Source of the DNA: Candidatus Brocadiia bacterium
Lineage (GTDB): Bacteria; Planctomycetota; MHYJ01; WSZJ01
DNA length: 9,259 nt
Direction: 5' to 3'
Assembly (NCBI GenBank): GCA_013360825.1
Contig: JABWAY010000157.1
Coordinates: 1-9,259 of the forward strand
Shown: positions 1-4,758 of the stretch, in pieces
Layout: each line of letters opens with the position of its first letter
How positions within the stretch are numbered: the first letter of the stretch is position 1
Program-made: the position numbers and the translations under genes
Notes under the pieces: generated by a model
Seen by the model: the letters and a program-made list of their open reading frames with translations, nothing else
The model's database searches: none
Told to the model about the DNA's origin: nothing

Positions 1-1
1 G

Positions 2-1996
2 GTCCCGGCGGCGGTGCGCGATGCGGAGCGGGCGGCGGAGGGGACGGTCGCGGTCTCGCTCGGCCGCGCCGCCTGGCACGGCTCCCCGGGCGCGGGGAAG
101 GAATCGAACTTCGCCGATGCGCTGAGACACATGGACGCCGCCTACACCGGAACCGCCACCTCGATGGCGCTCAACACGCATGCCCGCATCCTGTTCCTGA
201 ACGGGCGGGTGAGGGAAGCGCAGGACCTGCTGTCGGCGCGCGGGCGGCGGGGGAATTTCGAGACGCTCTTCTGGCTCGGCGCCACCTACTGGCGGCTCGG
301 CCGGCTGTCGGAGGCGCGCGCCGTCTTCCTCGACGCGCGCCGGCGGAATTCGAGGCTGGCGGAGCATGCGAAGCGCGTCGAGGGGCTGGCGGCGTTCGTG
401 GCGTCGATCGACCGGGACCTCGCTTCGGAGGGCGGGCAGGGGTCGGACCGCGGGCGGCTCGGGTTCGAGCTGGCGACGCACCTGCTCACGGTGGCGGAGA
501 TCGAGGTGCTGGTGCGGCGGTACCTGTTCGACCGCGCGGTGGCGGAGTACGAAAAGCTGCTGCAGGCGGTGACGTCGAAGGTCCGTCGGGGGGAGATCGA
601 GGCGCGGCTGCCGGAGGTCCGGTCGATGGCGGCGGCGCACCGGAGGCTGACCGCCGGGATCAATTCCGGGGCCCTCAAGCTCAAGACGGCGGTCGGGAAG
701 TCCGAGCTGACGCTCGTCAAGGCCGCGGACGGCTGGTTCGAATTCAGGATCCCGGCCGGGGAGGGGCGCTTTCCCTGGGCCTGCCTCGACACGGACGTCT
801 ACTGCGACTTCGCGCAGAAGGCCGGGGCGGAGCCGGGGGACCTGTTCGGTCTCGGCGCGCTGGCCTGGGACGCGTCCCGTTCCGCCCTCGCGGGGCGGCT
901 GTTCGAGGCGTCGGCGGCGAAGGATCCGCGCCAGCGACCGCGGATCGACGCGTTCCTGGCCCGGCGCCGGGGGACCTCGATTCCGGCCGGGGGGTACGTC
1001 TGGTTCCGGAATCAGTATGTGACGGTGGAGGAAAAGGGGAGCCTGGAGAAGGGGCTGGTGCGGTGGGAGGGGACCTGGGTCACGGCGAAGGATCGCGACC
1101 AGCTTGCGAAGGGGCGGAAGAAGGTGGGGGACGCGTGGGTCGAGGCGGCCGATGCCGACCTGATGGCGCGGGGATTCCGGAAGGTCGGCGGGGTCTGGAT
1201 CTCGCCGGAGGACCTGGCGGCGAAGCGGAGCGTCTGGGCGGAGGCCTGGACCGAGGAGACGGCGCATTTCACGATCCGGACGAACGAGAGCGAATCGTTC
1301 GCGAAGGACCTGGGGGTGCTGGCGGAGACCGCGTGGCTGAGGCTCCGCGAGACGCACGGCGGGGCGGAGCCGAAGCTGCCGAAGGGCGAGAAACTGACGC
1401 TGTTCGCCTTCCGCGCCTACGAGGACTACCGGCGCCACTGCATCGAGCAGAAGGCGGAGGATTTCCTGGCGGCGGCGGGGTTCGCGCGCAGCGACTCGAA
1501 CACGGTGGCCGGCTGGAACAAGACCGGGAACACGCAGCAGTTTCTCCAGACGATGGTGCACGAGGCGGCCCACCTCTACTACTTCCGGGTGGCCCCCGCG
1601 GGCCGACCCGCGTCCTGGTACTCGGAGGGCCTGGCGTCCCAGCTCGAGGGGTTCCGCTGGGACGGGAAGGCGTACCGGTTCAACGGGATCAGCGAGGGGC
1701 GGCTTCCGTTCGCCCGGGATGCGATGAAGAGCGGGACGCACATTCCCCTGGAGGAGCTGTTCGGGGGGAATGCGCTGGCGCTCATCAATTCCGATTCGCG
1801 GAAGGCGCTGCTGTTCTACGCGGAGTGCTGGGCGCTGGTCTTCTGGCTGTCGCAGACCGACGACCCGAAGTACCGGGACGCGTGGTCCCGGTACCGAAAG
1901 GCGGTGGACGCCGGCGGCCAGGACGGCCCCGGCGCGTTTCTGGGAGACCTCCGGCAGGTGGAGAAGGACTGGATCCGGTTCATCACCGGCCTCTGA
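2..1996 (+). CDS. Secreted TPR / 20-residue-repeat / DUF1570-like zinc metallopeptidase, copy 1 (5' end outside window)
   Basis: The reading frame is open from base 2 to a TGA at 1994-1996, giving 664 visible residues. The GTG at 14 is not a credible start: residues before and after it align with the interior of copies 2 and 3, with no SD or signal peptide. The metal-site His is residue 520 here and 732 in copy 2, so about 212 residues (signal peptide and first TPRs) lie upstream and the whole protein is probably about 876 residues. Visible parts are a TPR-like helical region (to about 118), the conserved DRGRLG/ATHLLTVAEIE block from residue 149, four 20-residue Trp/Tyr repeats (DNA 989-1237), and the peptidase domain. 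That domain has GWNKTGN, then HEAAH (DNA 1559-1573), then SEGLA with the third ligand Glu at 1625-1627. This is the gluzincin pattern seen in DUF1570/peptidase-MA-like proteins. Protein cleavage outside the cytoplasm is inferred; the substrate is unknown. Confidence 0.85.
   Translation, partial: VPAAVRDAERAAEGTVAVSLGRAAWHGSPGAGKESNFADALRHMDAAYTGTATSMALNTHARILFLNGRVREAQDLLSARGRRGNFETLFWLGATYWRLGRLSEARAVFLDARRRNSRLAEHAKRVEGLAAFVASIDRDLASEGGQGSDRGRLGFELATHLLTVAEIEVLVRRYLFDRAVAEYEKLLQAVTSKVRRGEIEARLPEVRSMAAAHRRLTAGINSGALKLKTAVGKSELTLVKAADGWFEFRIPAGEGRFPWACLDTDVYCDFAQKAGAEPGDLFGLGALAWDASRSALAGRLFEASAAKDPRQRPRIDAFLARRRGTSIPAGGYVWFRNQYVTVEEKGSLEKGLVRWEGTWVTAKDRDQLAKGRKKVGDAWVEAADADLMARGFRKVGGVWISPEDLAAKRSVWAEAWTEETAHFTIRTNESESFAKDLGVLAETAWLRLRETHGGAEPKLPKGEKLTLFAFRAYEDYRRHCIEQKAEDFLAAAGFARSDSNTVAGWNKTGNTQQFLQTMVHEAAHLYYFRVAPAGRPASWYSEGLASQLEGFRWDGKAYRFNGISEGRLPFARDAMKSGTHIPLEELFGGNALALINSDSRKALLFYAECWALVFWLSQTDDPKYRDAWSRYRKAVDAGGQDGPGAFLGDLRQVEKDWIRFITGL
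989..1237 (+). repeat. Four in-frame 20-residue Trp/Tyr repeats, copy 1
   Basis: This stretch encodes four units of 20 residues (60 bp each) between the middle region and the peptidase domain. Each unit has an aromatic residue followed by V or I (YVT, WVT, WVE, WIS), acidic residues, and a Lys/Arg-Gly near its end (KG, KG, RG). The repeat is clear in protein but degenerate in DNA, so it is old and kept by selection rather than a recent slippage product. Confidence 0.85.
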
Positions 1997-2022
1997 CGAG
2001 GACCGCGGGAAGAAAGACGACG

Positions 2023-2046
2023 CCCCGCGCGTAGAATCCCGCGGGG
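2023..2046 (+). promoter_or_regulatory. GC-rich inverted repeat upstream of copy 2
   Basis: CCCCGCG at 2023-2029 is the exact reverse complement of CGCGGGG at 2040-2046. The 10-nt loop between them contains TAGAAT. No T-run follows, so it is not a standard intrinsic terminator. An operator, a weak terminator for copy 1, or chance in GC-rich DNA are all possible. A competing stem (2003-2009 with 2038-2044) can also form. Confidence 0.4.
2032..2037 (+). promoter_or_regulatory. Putative -10 element (TAGAAT) of copy 2
   Basis: TAGAAT differs at one position from TATAAT and is an AT island in very GC-rich sequence. It is followed by CCCGC, exactly as the CATAAT upstream of copy 3 is. Transcription would start near 2044, leaving a leader of about 22 nt that contains the SD. 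No convincing -35 box is seen at the usual distance. Confidence 0.5.
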
Positions 2047-2055
2047 ACCCCCCAC

Positions 2056-2060
2056 AGGAG
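2056..2060 (+). promoter_or_regulatory. Shine-Dalgarno AGGAG for copy 2
   Basis: AGGAG ends 6 nt before the ATG at 2067. It is the clearest SD in the window and fixes the start of copy 2. Confidence 0.75.
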
Positions 2061-2066
2061 ACCGCC

Positions 2067-4697
2067 ATGCGCCGCCGCCTTCTGCTCGCCGCCCTGCTCC
2101 TCCCGGCCCTCTTTCTCGCCGCGCGGGGCGACAGCGCCCGCGCCCGCCAGCTGGTCCAGGAAGGCGATCAGCGGATGGCTCAGCGCGACATGGAGGGCGC
2201 CCTCGGCTGCTTCACGCGCGCGATCGAGGAGGATCCGAAATGGGGGACGGCGTGGGGCAGGCGCGGGTACTGCAAGCGCCTCATGACCCGGTTCAATTCC
2301 GCGCTGGAGGACCTCTCCACCGCGATCGCGCTCGAACCCGCGATCACCGAGCACCGCCTCCAGCGCGCCCAGTGCTACCTGAATCTCGACCGCGGCACGG
2401 AGGCCGTGGAGGATGCCGAGGAACTCTTCCGGATCAACCCGGCCGATCCGACGTCGAAATCGGTCCTCGGGTGGGCGACGATCCGCATCGGAGAGGTCGA
2501 CCGCGGGCTCCAGCTCCAGACGGAGGCGCTCCAGGCCTCCGGAAACAACGCGGCGCTCCGCGTCCGCGCCGAAGGGTTCGCGCTCAAGGCCGACTGGCAG
2601 GCGCTTCTCGATGAGAGCGACGCGGGGCTCGCGGGGGGAAACAAGAGCCTGGGGATCTACTACAACCGGGTGGTGGCGTATGTCGGGATGAAGCGGTACG
2701 ACGACGCCGCGGCGGCGATCCGGCAGACGGAGGCGATTTCCCGGGGCACCATCATCTACATGTGCCGGATCCACCTCATGTCCACGCCGGGGAGCGGGAA
2801 TCATTTCAATCCCGACCGCGCCCTGGCGGACGCGCGCCAGATCGGGGAGACGACGACGGACCGGATGGTGCTGAACGGCTGGGCGCGGGCGCTGTTTCTG
2901 ACGGGGCACGTGCAGGAGTGCCTGGACCTGCTGGTGACGAAGGCGGCGCGGACGAATTTCGATTCGCTGTTCTGGCTGGGGGCGGCGCACTGGAAGCTGG
3001 GGCAGCTCCCGGAGGCGCGGGAGGTCCTGCGGGACGCGCGGCGGCTGAATCCCTACCTGATGAAGCATGCGGAGGAGATTCCCGGGCTCGGGGCGTTCGC
3101 GGCGTCGATCGACCGCGAGCTGGCCGGGGAGGGCGGGCAGCAGGCGGACCGCGGGCGGCTCGGGTACGAACTGGCGACGCACCTGCTGACCGTCGCGGAA
3201 ATCGAGACGCTGGTGCGGCGCTACCAGTTCTCGAGGGCGGTCGCGGAATACGAGAAGCTCCTGACGCAGGTGAGTTCGACGGCGCGGAAGGCGGAAATCG
3301 AGGTGCGGCTCCCCGAGGTCCGCGCCATGGCGGGGGCGCACGGGAAACTGGTCGGCTCGATCGCGAAGGCGCCGGGGAAGACCCGGACGCGCGTCGCCGG
3401 CATCGAGCTCGCTCTTCAGAAGGCCGACGAAAGCGCCTTCTCCTTCACGATCCCGTCCGGCGAGGGCCGGTTTCCCTGGGCGTTCCTGAACACCGCCGGA
3501 TACGCGGAACTCGCCGCGGCGCTTCCCCTGACCCCGGACGAGTTCTTCGGCCTGGGATGTCTTGCGTGGGAGTCCGGGGACCGGATGCTGGCGTTCAAGC
3601 ACCTGGAGGAGGCGGTCAGGAAGAAGCCGGAGCTGCGCAAGCGGCTGGCGGCCTTCGTGGCGCGCCGGAAGGGAATTCCGGTCCCGGACTCCGGGTTCGT
3701 GGCGTTCCGGAACGGGTATGTGACGCCGGAGGAGAAGGCGAATCTCGAGAAGGGGCTGGTGCAGTTCGAGGGGCAGTGGGTGACGGCGCGGGACCGGGAG
3801 CATCTGGCAAAGGGGGAGATTCAGGTCGACGGGAAATGGGTGCCGGGTGCGGAGGGGGAGCTGCTGAAGCGCGGGTACCGGCAGTTCCGGGGGAAATGGA
3901 TGAGCCGGGAGGACTACGAGGCGCTGCGCGGGCGGTGGGAGGACGCGTATGCGGAGGAGACGGAGCACTACACGATCCGGACGAACGAGAGCGAGGGGTT
4001 CGCGAAGGATCTGGCGACGCTGGCGGAGTCGGCGTACCGGGAGCTGAAGGCGTACTACGGCGGGGCGGAGCCGAAGCTGAGCGGGAAGTCGAAGATGACG
4101 CTGTACGCGTTCCGGACGTACGAGGACTACCGGAAGTACTGCGTCGATCACAAGGCGGAGGACCATCTGAACGCCGCGGGGTTCGCGGTGAGCAACTCCG
4201 ACGTGGTCGTCGGGTGGAACAAGACCGGCAACCGGCAGCAGTTCCTGCAGACGATGGTGCACGAGGCGGCGCACCTGTACTTCTTCCGCGTCGCGCCGAT
4301 GGCCCGGCCGCGGTCCTGGTACAGCGAGGCGATGGCGACGTATTTCGAGGGGTTCTCGTGGGACGGCAAGGGGTACAAGTTCTCGTTCGTGAGCGAGTCG
4401 CGTCTGCCGTTCGTGCGGGACGCGATGAAGGGGTCCCGGCACATTCCGCTGAAGGATCTGATGGACGGGAACGCGCTGCAGCTGATCAACAGCGACTCCT
4501 CGAAGGCGCTGCTGTTCTACGCGGAGTGCTGGTCGCTCAACTACTTCCTCAGCCAGACGGAGAACAAGGCCCACCGGGAGGCCTACGGGAAGTACCGTGA
4601 CGCCACGGCGTCCGGGCAGGACAAGCCGCTGCTGGAGTTCTTTGCCGACCCGGCGCAGGTGGAGAAAGACTGGGTCGCGTTCATCACCGGGCTGTGA
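2067..4697 (+). CDS. Secreted TPR / 20-residue-repeat / DUF1570-like zinc metallopeptidase, copy 2
   Basis: This is a complete 876-residue protein. The ATG at 2067 is chosen because AGGAG sits 6 nt upstream and the product begins with a signal peptide (MRRR, hydrophobic core, likely cleavage after ARG at residue 21). The frame stays open upstream to an ATG at 1770, but that part overlaps copy 1 and is Arg/Ser-rich shadow sequence. Residues about 24-160 form four TPR-like units (for example ALGCFTRAIEEDP), and about 266-330 form more. Residues 361-386 are a block nearly invariant in all three paralogs. Residues 543-624 are four repeats of exactly 20 residues, with Y551, W571, W591 and W611 in register. 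Residues from about 630 form the peptidase domain: GWNKTGN, then H732-E733-H736 (HEAAH) and E754 in SEAMA, 18 residues after the second His. From HEAAH to AECW it is 65/91 identical to copy 1 by my count. An active extracytoplasmic zinc peptidase is inferred; the substrate is unknown. Confidence 0.9.
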   Translation: MRRRLLLAALLLPALFLAARGDSARARQLVQEGDQRMAQRDMEGALGCFTRAIEEDPKWGTAWGRRGYCKRLMTRFNSALEDLSTAIALEPAITEHRLQRAQCYLNLDRGTEAVEDAEELFRINPADPTSKSVLGWATIRIGEVDRGLQLQTEALQASGNNAALRVRAEGFALKADWQALLDESDAGLAGGNKSLGIYYNRVVAYVGMKRYDDAAAAIRQTEAISRGTIIYMCRIHLMSTPGSGNHFNPDRALADARQIGETTTDRMVLNGWARALFLTGHVQECLDLLVTKAARTNFDSLFWLGAAHWKLGQLPEAREVLRDARRLNPYLMKHAEEIPGLGAFAASIDRELAGEGGQQADRGRLGYELATHLLTVAEIETLVRRYQFSRAVAEYEKLLTQVSSTARKAEIEVRLPEVRAMAGAHGKLVGSIAKAPGKTRTRVAGIELALQKADESAFSFTIPSGEGRFPWAFLNTAGYAELAAALPLTPDEFFGLGCLAWESGDRMLAFKHLEEAVRKKPELRKRLAAFVARRKGIPVPDSGFVAFRNGYVTPEEKANLEKGLVQFEGQWVTARDREHLAKGEIQVDGKWVPGAEGELLKRGYRQFRGKWMSREDYEALRGRWEDAYAEETEHYTIRTNESEGFAKDLATLAESAYRELKAYYGGAEPKLSGKSKMTLYAFRTYEDYRKYCVDHKAEDHLNAAGFAVSNSDVVVGWNKTGNRQQFLQTMVHEAAHLYFFRVAPMARPRSWYSEAMATYFEGFSWDGKGYKFSFVSESRLPFVRDAMKGSRHIPLKDLMDGNALQLINSDSSKALLFYAECWSLNYFLSQTENKAHREAYGKYRDATASGQDKPLLEFFADPAQVEKDWVAFITGL
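3693..3938 (+). repeat. Four in-frame 20-residue Trp/Tyr repeats, copy 2
   Basis: Residues 543-624 of copy 2. Y551, W571, W591 and W611 are exactly 20 residues apart. The units read roughly as Gly-x-Trp-Val-Thr, a stretch rich in Asp, Glu and Arg, then Leu-x-Lys-Gly-x-x-x. The last unit ends at W624, just before the peptidase domain. The fold is unknown; short strand-helix units are one possibility. Confidence 0.85.
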
Positions 4698-4702
4698 TCC
4701 CG

Positions 4703-4730
4703 GACGCGCCGAGGCAGATTGCGGCGCGTC
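4703..4730 (+). terminator. Perfect 9-bp stem-loop after copy 2, terminator-like without a T-run
   Basis: GACGCGCCG at 4703-4711 is the exact reverse complement of CGGCGCGTC at 4722-4730, with a 10-nt loop. It begins 6 nt after the copy 2 stop codon, where a terminator would be expected, but is followed by GTCGGGGGGC rather than a T-run. It also covers the region just upstream of the putative copy 3 promoter, so an operator role is an alternative. Confidence 0.5.
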
Positions 4731-4744
4731 GTCGGGGGGCATGG

Positions 4745-4750
4745 CATAAT
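4745..4750 (+). promoter_or_regulatory. Putative -10 element (CATAAT) of copy 3, leaderless
   Basis: CATAAT is one base from TATAAT and ends 8 nt before the ATG at 4759. A start site about 7 nt downstream would fall at or just before the A of the ATG, which explains the missing SD. A TTGCGG at 4719-4724 could serve as -35, but the 20-nt spacing is long. Confidence 0.5.
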
Positions 4751-4758
4751 CCCGCCCC

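Noticed and set aside
14..16. GTG at 14 as the true start of copy 1
   Set aside because: The frame is open to the window edge, and residues around the GTG align to the middle of copies 2 and 3, with no SD or signal peptide.
989..1237. Periodic sequence as a possible CRISPR or DNA tandem repeat
   Set aside because: The 60-bp period is visible only in protein; the DNA units are not identical and lie within an intact reading frame.
2003..2044. Alternative stem CCGCGGG (2003-2009) with CCCGCGG (2038-2044)
   Set aside because: CCGCGG is self-complementary and frequent at this GC content, and the 28-nt loop is long. Kept only as a competitor of the 2023-2046 stem.
1770..2066. Upstream extension of copy 2 to an ATG at 1770
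   Set aside because: It lies inside copy 1 in another frame, encodes Arg/Ser-rich shadow sequence, and would bury the signal peptide and the AGGAG-supported start at 2067.
2762..4600. Long + strand frame of 612 codons overlapping copy 2
   Set aside because: Gly/Arg/Ala-rich out-of-frame translation of copy 2 without any motif.
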